Shown here: piece by piece, positions 29,357 to 37,534 of the stretch
How the letters are laid out: each line of letters begins with the position of its first letter
Numbering within the stretch: position 1 is the first letter of the stretch
Assembly (NCBI RefSeq): GCF_004216555.1
Contig: NZ_SGWQ01000007.1
Location: forward strand, 62,001 to 126,000
Direction: 5' to 3'
Source of the DNA: Herbihabitans rhizosphaerae
GTDB lineage: Bacteria > Actinomycetota > Actinomycetes > Mycobacteriales > Pseudonocardiaceae
DNA: 64,000 bases
The notes under the pieces: model-generated
The model's input: only the letters and a program-made list of their open reading frames with translations
The model's database searches: none
Told to the model about the DNA's origin: nothing
Translations under genes and position numbers: made by a program

Positions 29357-29934
29357 GCAGAACCATGACGCGTCTCGTTGTCTCTGTGATGGTGGCGCTG
29401 GTCCTCGCGCTGGCCGTGGTGACGACCCTGGGCGCGACCAGTCGCCTGAGCCTCGCCCACGAGAAGGTCGCGGGACAGGCGGAGGCGGTGCTGGTGGAGG
29501 TTCCGGGACCGGAGACCGGATCGCCCTGTCCACTGGACGCCCGGTATGTCGACGAGCAGCCCAACGGTCTGCGCGCCGATGTGCTGGACGCCTGGCACCG
29601 GTTGCGGGAGGCGGCGCGCAACCGCCAGGTCCCGCTGTGCCTCAACGACGGCAAGCGGAGCATCGGCCAGCAGCAGCGGGAATTCGACGACGCCGTGCGG
29701 CGGTTCGGGGCTCGGGAACTGGCGGCGAAATACGTCCTGCCGCCGGAGAAGTCCATGCACGTCAAGGGAATCGCGGTGGACGTGCAGCCCTACGCCGCCG
29801 CCGACTGGGTCGAGCGGAACGGGCGCGCGCTGGGCTGGTGTCGCCGGTACCAGAACGAGAAGTGGCACTTCGAGTACGACCCCGGCTACGTGACGGCCGG
29901 CTGCCCGCCGCTGCTGCCGAGCGCGACCGGATAA
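29353..29934 (+). CDS. VanY-type (M15B) D,D-carboxypeptidase
   Basis: A 193-residue exported or membrane-anchored zinc peptidase. One N-terminal helix (LVVSVMVALVLALAVVTTLGA) precedes the M15 domain. SMHVKGIAVDV gives the SxHxxGxAxD zinc ligands and EKWHFEY gives the catalytic Glu and third His ligand. It trims the terminal D-Ala of peptidoglycan stem peptides. The ATG at 29353 overlaps the bla stop, so wall trimming is co-induced with beta-lactamase; that could remodel the wall under beta-lactam stress, which is inference. Confidence 0.87.
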   Translation: MSRTMTRLVVSVMVALVLALAVVTTLGATSRLSLAHEKVAGQAEAVLVEVPGPETGSPCPLDARYVDEQPNGLRADVLDAWHRLREAARNRQVPLCLNDGKRSIGQQQREFDDAVRRFGARELAAKYVLPPEKSMHVKGIAVDVQPYAAADWVERNGRALGWCRRYQNEKWHFEYDPGYVTAGCPPLLPSATG

Positions 29935-29969
29935 CGCGGACGGGACATCCGCGCATTTACGCTGGCCGC

Positions 29970-30335
29970 GTGAATGAACGGTCGCCGGCCACACGAGCGG
30001 GTCTCGTGCGCCTGGTGGCGATCTTCGCCGTCCTGTTCGGCGTGGCGTTCCTGCACGGCGCGATCTGCGCCGACGGGGCGGCGGACCGTGGTGCCGTGTC
30101 CATCGAGCAGGTCGACGTCGCGGCCGCGCCGTCCCCGCTGGACGTGCCGGACGAACCGGTGGGCGCCGCCGGGCTGTGCATGACCCTGCTCGCTGTGCTG
30201 TCGCTGCTGGTCTGGACCCAGCGGCGTGACGGCGTTGCCGTGTCCGTGCCGCGAGTCGCGGCGCGACGGTGGTTCGCGCCGCCGATTCGAGCGGCCGGAC
30301 CACGGCTCGAACCACTCTGTCTGTTCCGGATCTGA
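29970..30335 (+). CDS. Small membrane/secreted protein, DUF6153-like
   Basis: A 121-residue protein from GTG 29970, without a clear ribosome site. It has an N-terminal helix (LVRLVAIFAVLFGVAFLHGA), a short exported loop, a second helix (GLCMTLLAVLSLLVW) and a basic tail ending PLCLFRI. The layout and the closing (S/C)L-RI residues match the DUF6153-type protein at 42499, so these look like paralogues. Function unknown. It may share a transcript with the broken dsbA behind it. Confidence 0.55.
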   Translation: MNERSPATRAGLVRLVAIFAVLFGVAFLHGAICADGAADRGAVSIEQVDVAAAPSPLDVPDEPVGAAGLCMTLLAVLSLLVWTQRRDGVAVSVPRVAARRWFAPPIRAAGPRLEPLCLFRI

Positions 30336-30409
30336 TCCACCTTTTTCGATTCTCGCAAGCCCTTTCGCCGGCGATTCGCCGGTGATTCGCCGATCGAAAA
30401 AGGTGTGTC

Positions 30410-30900
30410 ATGACTCGGAATACCAAGGTTTCGTTGACGGTGGTCGCCGTCGTGGTTGTCGTCGTCGGAGCATTGCTCCTGATCATCCGGCCGGGCGGTG
30501 GTCCCGAAGTGCGGGGCGCACAAGATGGTGCGCCCCGATCCGCTCCGCCCTCGGCATTGGTGCGCCCGGACAGCCACCGCCTTTCCGGTGCGGTCAACGG
30601 CAAGGTCACCGTTGTCGAATTCCTGGACATGGAATGTGAGGCCTGGAATGGGGCGACCAGGATGTCTCGCACCGGCCGACGTTCGTGAACTTCGCCCGTG
30701 AGATCGGCCTGGACCTGGCCCGGTTCGAAGCCGACCTCGATGATCAGGCCACCGCCGCGCGCGTGCTCAAGGACCAGAACGACGGTATCGAGCTGGGCGT
30801 ACAGGGCACGCCGACCTTCTTCGTCAACGGCGCGAAGTTCTCCGGCCAACCGTCCTACAAGGCACTGAAGAACGCCGTGGCCGAGGAACTGGCGAAATGA
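30410..30900 (+). pseudogene. Broken DsbA-type thiol oxidoreductase gene
   Basis: The start (MTRNTKVSLTVVAVVVVVVG membrane anchor, then KVTVVEFLDMECEA) is a DsbA/thioredoxin_4 N-terminus that should continue into the CxxC site. Instead the frame jumps: WGDQDVSHRPTFVNFAREIG and later GVQGTPTFFVNGAKF, the normal C-terminal third with its cis-Pro motif, continue in another frame from about 30650. Roughly 70 residues including the second active-site cysteine and most of the helical insertion are missing. One out-of-frame internal deletion near 30640-30655 explains this. Confidence 0.8.
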
Positions 30901-30904
30901 CCGC

Positions 30905-31237
30905 ACGGGCGCGCTGCTCGGCGGATCTCGGCTCCCGCGCTGGTTTTGGCTCGCCTTGAATTTCGGCGCGCTGGCCGGCGTGCTGTTCGTGCACTGGCTG
31001 ATCTATCAGAGCCTCTATGTGATCGGCGCGCTGTGCCCGTATTGCATGATCGTGTGGGTCGTGACCATTCCGGTGTTCTGGTACACGACGTTGCACACCA
31101 TGCGTCAGGGAATGGTGCCCGAGCGGCTGCGCCGAATCCTGACCGATTACCACGGTGTGGTTCTCACCCTGTGGTACGTGATCCTCGGCGTGGCCGTGCT
31201 GCGGGCGTTCTGGTCCTACTGGCTGACCGTGATCTAA
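30905..31237 (+). pseudogene. N-terminally truncated vitamin K epoxide reductase (VKOR) gene
   Basis: From the dsbA stop the reading frame gives TGALLGGSRLPRWFWLALNF and then FVHWLIYQSLYVIGALCPYCMIVWVV, the C-terminal half of a VKOR/DsbB-like membrane oxidase with its CPYC redox motif. The first half, with two helices and the loop cysteines, is absent, and only a TTG (30956) could start it. VKOR normally reoxidises the DsbA beside it; both halves of this pair are damaged, so the disulfide module is probably dead. Confidence 0.72.
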
Positions 31238-31881
31238 AGGTCGTCGACGTCGACAAGGCCGTCCTGGATCGCGCGGGCGAGCAGCGCCGCCTTCGTCGGT
31301 GCGGGACGGCCGACGTTGGCGTACTTGATCCGCACCCGGTCCAGGTAGGTGCCGACCGTGCGCGGCGTGATGCACATCCGGTCGGCCACCAGCTGCTTCG
31401 ACTCGCACTGGAACCAGAGGGTGAGCACTTCCTGCTCGCGGTCGGACAGGCGCGGGCGGTTCGCCTGCTGGTTCGCCACGATCGCCCCGGCCAGCGCCGG
31501 CGCCAGGTACGGCCGGTTCTGCGCCACGGACACGGTGGCCGCCACCAGGTGAGCGTCGCCCTCCGCCTTGGTGAGGAACGCGCACACCCCGAGGTCCAGG
31601 CAGGACAGCGCGACGTCCTGGCTCTCCTGCATCGTGTAGACGATGACCTTGCGCCCCACGTCCACCAGGCGCCGCACGGTCGACCGGTAGGACGCGGCCT
31701 CGCGTTCCACGTTCAGGTCGAGCACCACGACGTCCGCGTCGCCGCCGGGGGAGGTCCACGCCACGTCGACGCCGGCGCCCTCGGCGATCACGTCGATCTG
31801 CTGTTCGGCGTCGGCGTACCAAGCGCGCACACCGGTTCGGATGGCGGGGTGATCGTCCACGACCGTCACGGTGATCGCCAT
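31234..31881 (-). CDS. LuxR-family (NarL-type) response regulator
   Basis: A 215-residue response regulator. The receiver has the acidic pair in VVDDHP, the phosphoacceptor in VVVLDLNV, a threonine switch in IVYTMQ and the lysine in LTKAEG; the C-terminal LuxR helix-turn-helix is LSDREQEVLTLWFQCESKQLVADRMCITPRTVGTYLDRV. The ATG at 31879-31881 overlaps the preceding kinase gene by 16 bp. It is the last gene of the kinase-kinase-regulator operon; targets are unknown. Confidence 0.9.
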   Translation of the reverse strand: MAITVTVVDDHPAIRTGVRAWYADAEQQIDVIAEGAGVDVAWTSPGGDADVVVLDLNVEREAASYRSTVRRLVDVGRKVIVYTMQESQDVALSCLDLGVCAFLTKAEGDAHLVAATVSVAQNRPYLAPALAGAIVANQQANRPRLSDREQEVLTLWFQCESKQLVADRMCITPRTVGTYLDRVRIKYANVGRPAPTKAALLARAIQDGLVDVDDL

Positions 31882-32978
31882 GAGACCTCCAACCAGAGCT
31901 GTCCCTCGATCACCGATTGGACGCACTCGATGTCGGAGCGTTCCGGTTCGGTCGCACCTATTTCCGGCGCGGCGCACCGAACGCTCAGCCGCACCCGGTC
32001 CGGCGCGTGCAGCACCGTCACCCGCGCGTCGGACCGGGTGGTGACCAGGACGTCGGAGATCGGTGCCAGCAGCTCGCGGCGCACGTCCCTCGGCACCTCG
32101 ACCGGCTCGCCGCGCACCGAGAGGGTGACCGTGGTGTCGTGCCGCTCCGCGATGTCGATGACCGCGGCCAGCTCGTGCACCAGCCGGTCGTCGGCGGTGT
32201 CGCTCTCGCTGAACAGCCGGCGCATCCTGGCCGCCTCGATCGCGCAGCGGCGGCGGACAACGGGATCGCGAGGGTCCAGCGACTCCTCGGCCAGACCGGC
32301 GAGCAGCGGCAGTGCGGTCTCACGCAGGTCGGCGTACCGCCTGGCGCGATCGCGGGCCACGACGGCGGCCACCTCCTCGCTGACCCGCAGCCGTTCCTCG
32401 GCGCGCGAGGTGCGGGCGGCCGCCGCCGCGATCGCGCGGACCAGGCGAGCACTCAGCGCGACGCCGACCTGGAACCCGATCACCGCGACCATCACGATTC
32501 CCATGGCGGCCAGGTCTTCCAGGGACGCGCCGGCGATCAGCATCGGCCAGGTCAACACCAGCGCGTGCACGCCGAGGAACCCCACCGCCCAGCGCAGCGG
32601 CGTGCCGAACAGCACGGCCAGCCCGTACCAGCCGATGACGCTGAGCGACCACTGCTCGGCGCGGTCGACCGCGTCCAGCGGCAGGATCGCCGACATCACC
32701 ACCGAGCACGCCAGCAGGACCGCGACGCACACCGCGCGCACGGCAACCGGTGTCCTCGGGCGGAACAGCAGCACGGCGCCGTAGCCCAGGCCGGTCACGG
32801 CGAGCGCGACGTACACGGCGATCTCGGCGCCGGGCTCGGCCGGCCCGGACAGGAACCGGTAGCCGTGGACCGCGAACTGGATCGTCATGGCGACCGCGAG
32901 CAGCACGATCCGCACGGTGACCATGAGCCGCCGTTCGACGAAGTTCGCCCTGCCCCTGGCGGTGTCGCTGTCAGCCAC
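31866..32978 (-). CDS. Membrane sensor protein, degenerate histidine kinase
   Basis: A 370-residue protein with five or six membrane helices in the first 180 residues, a coiled linker (TSRAEERLRVSEEVAAVVARDRARR) and a kinase-like C-terminus. No DHp histidine box and no HATPase N, G1 or G2 boxes are evident (no DxGxG, no GxG lid), so it probably cannot phosphorylate. GTG 32976-32978 overlaps the stop of the upstream kinase; ATG 32924 is an alternative. It may sense or modulate the catalytic kinase encoded before it. Confidence 0.7.
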   Translation of the reverse strand: MADSDTARGRANFVERRLMVTVRIVLLAVAMTIQFAVHGYRFLSGPAEPGAEIAVYVALAVTGLGYGAVLLFRPRTPVAVRAVCVAVLLACSVVMSAILPLDAVDRAEQWSLSVIGWYGLAVLFGTPLRWAVGFLGVHALVLTWPMLIAGASLEDLAAMGIVMVAVIGFQVGVALSARLVRAIAAAAARTSRAEERLRVSEEVAAVVARDRARRYADLRETALPLLAGLAEESLDPRDPVVRRRCAIEAARMRRLFSESDTADDRLVHELAAVIDIAERHDTTVTLSVRGEPVEVPRDVRRELLAPISDVLVTTRSDARVTVLHAPDRVRLSVRCAAPEIGATEPERSDIECVQSVIEGQLWLEVSWRSP

Positions 32979-34080
32979 GGGTCCACGTCCAGTGCACGGT
33001 CGTGCCCTCACCGGCGGCCGAGGTGACCTCCACCTGGCCGCCCGCCTCGGTCATCCTGGCGCGGATCGAGTCGGACAGGCCTCTGCGGTGCGGCGGCACG
33101 TGATCGGGATCGAACCCGCGGCCGCGATCGCGCACCAGCACCTCGACCTGGCCGTCCTGGTGCGCGCTCACGGTCGGCCGAAGGTCACCGGAGTGCTTGC
33201 GGACGTTGCTCAGCGCCTCCCGAACCCCGTGGTAGATCGCGAAAGCCGCCTCGGCGGGCAGCACGATCGGCCCGCGCACGTCCAGCCGGACGTCCAGGTC
33301 CATGTGGCCGTCGAACGACTCGAGCAGCTCGGCGAGATCGGTCTCGCGCTCCCGCACGGACTGGGTGGTCAGCACCTCCAGGTCCCGGCGTGCCTGGCCG
33401 GGCAGCCAACCGAAGTCGTCGGCCGCGGCGGTGGACACCATGAGGAACGTGGTGCTGGCCGTGTCGTGCAGCAGCGCCAGGTACGCGCTGTCGGCCGCAC
33501 GCTGTGCCCTGGCCGCCTCGGCGGTGCTCCGTCTGCGGGCGGCGCGCCGGCTCAGCCGGTCGCAGAATCGGGCCGACCGCAGGATCAGCCGCAGCCCGAG
33601 CCAGGCGAGCAGCGCCTGCAGCACCATGCGCACCGAGGGCACGACCGGAAAACCGCCGCCGGCGAGCACGCAACCGGCCGTGTAGCCGGCGACCGTCGCG
33701 GCCGCGACGGCGTGTGCCGCGAGCTGGCGGTGCGGCCATTCGAAGTAGCAGGTCACCGACATGATCGACGCGGTGGCGAGTATCCAGCCGGTGTAGGGCT
33801 GCGCGCCGAGCACGAGCTGACTCAGGCCCAGTGTCACCGCGAGCACGATGCCGGCCGCCGCGAACGGTACCGGCGCCACGGCGTACCAGAGCCCCTGCGC
33901 GCAGGACAGCAGCGTGATCGCGCCGGCGAGCACGGCGACGATCAGCGTGTCGGCGCCGTGGTAGCCGGCCAGCCCGAACACGCCGCACAGCCCGGCCATC
34001 GCCGCGCGCAGCCAGGGTGCGCCTCGGGCCGTGACCCGCACGAGATGGCGTTCGCACGGACCGATCTCCGCAGGACGCAC
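32971..34080 (-). CDS. Two-component sensor histidine kinase (NarL/DesK-type)
   Basis: A 369-residue membrane kinase starting at GTG 34078-34080. About six helices fill residues 18-165. LALLHDTASTTFLMVS is the HisKA_3 phosphoacceptor box, and the HATPase has the N box (REALSNVRKHS), G1 (DRGRGFDP) and G2 (GLSDSIRARMTEAGGQVEV..AGEGTTVHWTW). It is the catalytically complete partner of the LuxR regulator at 31234 and heads the operon. The signal is unknown. Confidence 0.88.
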   Translation of the reverse strand: MRPAEIGPCERHLVRVTARGAPWLRAAMAGLCGVFGLAGYHGADTLIVAVLAGAITLLSCAQGLWYAVAPVPFAAAGIVLAVTLGLSQLVLGAQPYTGWILATASIMSVTCYFEWPHRQLAAHAVAAATVAGYTAGCVLAGGGFPVVPSVRMVLQALLAWLGLRLILRSARFCDRLSRRAARRRSTAEAARAQRAADSAYLALLHDTASTTFLMVSTAAADDFGWLPGQARRDLEVLTTQSVRERETDLAELLESFDGHMDLDVRLDVRGPIVLPAEAAFAIYHGVREALSNVRKHSGDLRPTVSAHQDGQVEVLVRDRGRGFDPDHVPPHRRGLSDSIRARMTEAGGQVEVTSAAGEGTTVHWTWTRG

Positions 34081-34179
34081 ACGCGGAACGTAACAAGAGT
34101 CTGGACGCGGTGTTCGGTGACTACCAGGAGCTCGTGCGTGGCGTGCGCCCCGCCGGCTCCACCGTGTCACGATGACCGC

Positions 34180-35412
34180 ATGAGTGAGCGTGCCCAGTCT
34201 CGGCTGCACATGGAGGCGATGCGGGAAGACGCGCCGGTCAGCCCGCTGGAACTGTTCTTCGACCTGGTGTTCGTGTTCGCGCTGACCCAGGTGACGGCGT
34301 TCATGGCGGACAGTCCGTCGGCGCACGGTGTGCTGCGCGGTGTGCTGATCATCGGCCTGCTGTGGTGGAGCTGGGTGGGTTACGCCTGGCTGTGCAACGT
34401 GGTGCGGGCCGATGCCGGTGGTATCCGCGCGGTGCTGGTGATCGCGATGGCGGCGATGTTCGTGCTCGCGTTGTCGATCCCCGAGGCATTCGAGGATCTT
34501 CCTGGCGGCTTGTCCGGTCCGGTGGTCATCGCGTTGTGCTACTTCGCCTTCCGGCTGATGCACCTGGTGATGTTCTGGATCATCTCGCGCGACGATCCCG
34601 GGTTGCGACGCCAGCTGATCAAGTTCACGCCGTCGGTGATCGGCGGCACCGTGCTGCTGCTGATCGCGTCGCAGTTCACCGGGGAGACGCAGACCGCGTT
34701 GTGGGCGCTGGCCCTGCTCGCGGACTACGGCGGCACGTTCATCGGCGGCGCGCGGGGCTGGCGGCTGCGGTCGGCGAGCCACTTCGCGGAGCGGCACGGT
34801 CTGATCCTGATCGTGGCGCTCGGCGAGTCGATCGTGGCGATCGGCGTCGGGGTCGCCGGGCAGCCGATCTCGCTGCCGATCATCGGCGCGTCGGTCCTCG
34901 GACTGGTGCTCGCGGCCACGATGTGGTGGGCCTACTTCGACACCAGCTCGCTGGTCGGCGAGCACGCGCTGGCCGACGAGCCGGAGGCGACCCGGGCGGG
35001 CCTGGCTCGCGACGCGTACAGCTTCCTGCACCTGCCGCTGTTGGTCGGCGTCGTGCTGTGCGCGCTCGGGCTGAAGAAGGTGCTCGAGTACGTCGGCGAC
35101 GCCTCGCACCACCACATCAGCGATCCGCTCAAAGGCGTTGGCCTGTACGCGCTCTACCTCGGGATAGTGGTCTACCTGGTGGGCCACGTGGCGTTCAAGT
35201 GGCGAGTGGCCGGCAAGATCAACGTGGACCGGCTGATCGCCGCGGCCGTGGTGGCCGCGCTGATCCCGGTCGCGGCGCGGGTGCCGGCCCTGGTCGCGCT
35301 GCTGATCGCCACGCTGGTCGTGGTCGCGGTGATGGCCGTCGAGGCGGTCCGGCACGCCGACCACCGGCGGTCGATCCACCAGGAGCACGGCCGGCGGCAC
35401 GGGCACGGCTGA
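34180..35412 (+). CDS. Low temperature requirement protein A (LtrA) family membrane protein
   Basis: A 410-residue polytopic membrane protein. The opening VSPLELFFDLVFVFALTQVT and the internal FAERHGLILIVALGESIVAIG are the two hallmark stretches of the LtrA family, and roughly ten to twelve helices cover the length. The C-terminus is histidine- and arginine-rich. Biochemical function of the family is unclear. It is divergent from the two-component operon and convergent with the HxlR gene. Confidence 0.88.
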   Translation: MSERAQSRLHMEAMREDAPVSPLELFFDLVFVFALTQVTAFMADSPSAHGVLRGVLIIGLLWWSWVGYAWLCNVVRADAGGIRAVLVIAMAAMFVLALSIPEAFEDLPGGLSGPVVIALCYFAFRLMHLVMFWIISRDDPGLRRQLIKFTPSVIGGTVLLLIASQFTGETQTALWALALLADYGGTFIGGARGWRLRSASHFAERHGLILIVALGESIVAIGVGVAGQPISLPIIGASVLGLVLAATMWWAYFDTSSLVGEHALADEPEATRAGLARDAYSFLHLPLLVGVVLCALGLKKVLEYVGDASHHHISDPLKGVGLYALYLGIVVYLVGHVAFKWRVAGKINVDRLIAAAVVAALIPVAARVPALVALLIATLVVVAVMAVEAVRHADHRRSIHQEHGRRHGHG

Positions 35413-35775
35413 TCAGCGGAGCTGGTCCCAGGCGATCGACTCGATGCGGTCGAGGTGCTGCTCGCCCCATTCGCCGAGCGGCGCCATGACCGTGTTCAGC
35501 GACTGGCCGAAGTCGGTGAGCGAGTACTCCACCTTCGGCGGGACCTGGTGGTAGACCTCGCGGTGCAACAGGCCGGTGGTCTCCATTTCGCGGAGTTGCA
35601 GGATCAGCACCCGCTCACTGATCCCGGCCAGCTCGCGGCGCAACTGCCCGAACCGCAGGGGGCCGTCCCGCAGCGTGAACAGGATCAGCCCCTTCCACTT
35701 GCCGCCCATGACGGCGATGGCGGCGTCGAGCCCGCAGGTGAACGTGCGTTTCTTCGTTTCCACTGATGGCTCCAC
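35413..35775 (-). CDS. HxlR-family transcriptional regulator
   Basis: A 120-residue winged-helix regulator with the canonical HxlR pattern: Cys14 in TFTCGLDAAIAVMGGKWKGLIL, RFGQLRRELAGISERVLILQLREME and REVYHQVPPKVEYSLTDFG. Start is GTG 35773-35775. Cys14 near the N-terminus is the redox-sensing position in several relatives (the DUF24 subset), so it may respond to electrophiles or oxidants. It is divergent from a dehydrogenase gene across a perfect palindrome, which is its probable operator. Confidence 0.9.
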   Translation of the reverse strand: MEPSVETKKRTFTCGLDAAIAVMGGKWKGLILFTLRDGPLRFGQLRRELAGISERVLILQLREMETTGLLHREVYHQVPPKVEYSLTDFGQSLNTVMAPLGEWGEQHLDRIESIAWDQLR

Positions 35776-35788
35776 TTACATTCTTGTC

Positions 35789-35813
35789 AGTACCTGGCAG
35801 AATTGTAGGTACT
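35789..35813. promoter_or_regulatory. Probable HxlR operator
   Basis: AGTACCT (35789-35795) and AGGTACT (35807-35813) are perfectly complementary arms around an 11-bp spacer, 14 bp upstream of the HxlR start and 34 bp upstream of the divergent dehydrogenase. GTAC-type arms are usual for this family. Confidence 0.62.
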
Positions 35814-35847
35814 TGTGCATCCGCATGTGAAGCCGCAATCTGTGCGC

Positions 35848-36741
35848 ATGCCTGAGAACAACAACCGCACACCGGTCACCGTCATCGGATTGGGTTCCAT
35901 GGGCGCGGCACTGGCCGACGCCTTCCTCGCGGCCGGACACCCGACCACCGTATGGAATCGCACCGCCGCCAAGGCGGCACCACTCGTCTCGCGGGGAGCC
36001 GAGCACCCGCCGGCCGTCGAGGCCGCGGTGGCCGCGAGCCCGCTGGTGATCACCTGCCTGACCACGTACGACGACACGATCCATGCCCTGGAGCCGGCCA
36101 CGGGCGCACTCCGCGAACGGGCGCTGATCACGTTGAACAGCGGCGCACCGGCCGGGGCGCGCGCGATGGCCGCGTGGGCGACGGGGCACGGCGCCCGGTT
36201 CCTCGACGGGGCGATCAAGAACGTGCCGTCGGCCGTCGGCGCGCCGGACACGCTGCTGTACTACGGCGGCGACAAGGCGGTCTTCGACGAGTTCGAGGCG
36301 ACGCTGCGGGTGCTCGGCGGCGACACCGTGCACCTCGGGGACGAGCCGGACCTCGCCGCGCTGTACGAGATGGCGGTGGGCGGCACGCTGCTGCCCGCGC
36401 TCGTCGGGTTCTTCCAGGGCGCGGCCGCCGTCCAGGCTCGCGGGCTCGAGGTGAGCACGATGGTGCCGTACACGGTGAAGTGGCTGGAGATGATCAACTC
36501 CGTGCTGCCGATCTTCGCGCGGGAGATCGACAGCGGCGATTACACCGTGCCGGCGTCCACCGTCGGTGTCTTCCTCGCGGGAGCGGAGCACGACGACGAG
36601 TTCGGCCGAGAGGCGAACATCGACGTGACCTGGCGCGCGCCGATGACGGATCTGCTGCGGCGGGCGGTCGCGGCCGGGCACGGCGAGCACAGCATCGCGG
36701 CCCTTGTCGAGCTGCTCAGGACCGACGGCGTCGCGGTCTGA
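35848..36741 (+). CDS. NAD(P)-dependent 6-phosphogluconate dehydrogenase-like oxidoreductase (imine reductase-like)
   Basis: A 297-residue beta-hydroxyacid dehydrogenase/imine-reductase-like protein. TVIGLGSMGAALADAFLAAGHPTTVWNRT binds the dinucleotide and GARFLDGAIKNVPSAVG corresponds to the substrate loop. The conserved catalytic lysine segment of hydroxyacid dehydrogenases is replaced around EPDLAALYEMAVGG, as in imine reductases. The ATG at 35848 is preferred because it starts right before the Rossmann strand. It is divergent from the HxlR regulator and is its likely target. Confidence 0.82.
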   Translation: MPENNNRTPVTVIGLGSMGAALADAFLAAGHPTTVWNRTAAKAAPLVSRGAEHPPAVEAAVAASPLVITCLTTYDDTIHALEPATGALRERALITLNSGAPAGARAMAAWATGHGARFLDGAIKNVPSAVGAPDTLLYYGGDKAVFDEFEATLRVLGGDTVHLGDEPDLAALYEMAVGGTLLPALVGFFQGAAAVQARGLEVSTMVPYTVKWLEMINSVLPIFAREIDSGDYTVPASTVGVFLAGAEHDDEFGREANIDVTWRAPMTDLLRRAVAAGHGEHSIAALVELLRTDGVAV

Positions 36742-37534
36742 GGCTCGGCCGGGGCAGGTAGCCGAATCGGTGCACCAGGCGGCGCATGGTGTTCGGGACG
36801 GCCAGGTCGGCCAGCTCGAACACCGCGCCGCCGGTGGCGTTCACGATCTCGTTCCGCGAGCGCGCCGCTCGCAGGACCAGTCGCGCGGCCTGCTCGGCGC
36901 TCAGCGAGGGCATGCCGCGGTACACCTCCTCGGTCGGCGCGATCATCGGCGTGCGCACCAGCGGCATCCGCACCGAGCTGAACGTGACGTTGTCCGACGC
37001 CAGCTCGCGGCCGGCCGTGCGGCCGAACTCCTCGAGTGCCGCCTTGGACGCGAGATAGGCGGTGAACCGAGGCGTGTGCACCTGGATGCCCTGGGTCGTC
37101 ACGTTCACCACGTGCCCGAAGCGCTGCTCGCGCATCGCGGTCAGCAGGCCCAGGGTGAGCTGTACCGGAGCCAGATAGTTCAGCCGCATGGTGCGCTCGT
37201 AGTCGTGCAGCCGGTCCACCGAGTGCCGCACCGAGCGTCTGATCGAGTGGCCGGCATTGTTGACAAGCACGTCCACGCCGCCGTGCTCGCGCAGCACAAG
37301 GTCCACCAGCGAGTCGACGCCGGCGGTGTCGTACAGGTCGCACGGGTAGACGTGCGCCTCGCCGGCTCCGTCGACATCGTTGATCTCCCGCCACAGCCGC
37401 TTCAGCTCGGCCTCCCGCCGCGCCACCAGCAGCACCTCGGCGCCGTCGGCCGCGGCGGCCAGCGCGGTCGCCCGCCCGATGCCCGACGACGCGCCGGTGA
37501 CCAGGATTCGCTTGCCTGCCAACGAAATACTCAC
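36716..37534 (-). CDS. Short-chain dehydrogenase/reductase
   Basis: A 272-residue classical SDR: TGASSGIG cofactor motif near residue 14, NNAG, and a YLASK (YxxxK) active site in TAYLASKAALEEFG. The C-terminus is strongly basic (RRLVHRFGYLPRPSLRPRRRRS), suggesting membrane-surface attachment. The GTG start overlaps the monooxygenase stop, so the two enzymes are one operon and may act in sequence (alcohol to ketone, then oxygen insertion). Its last 26 bp overlap the convergent dehydrogenase. Confidence 0.88.
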   Translation of the reverse strand: MSISLAGKRILVTGASSGIGRATALAAAADGAEVLLVARREAELKRLWREINDVDGAGEAHVYPCDLYDTAGVDSLVDLVLREHGGVDVLVNNAGHSIRRSVRHSVDRLHDYERTMRLNYLAPVQLTLGLLTAMREQRFGHVVNVTTQGIQVHTPRFTAYLASKAALEEFGRTAGRELASDNVTFSSVRMPLVRTPMIAPTEEVYRGMPSLSAEQAARLVLRAARSRNEIVNATGGAVFELADLAVPNTMRRLVHRFGYLPRPSLRPRRRRS

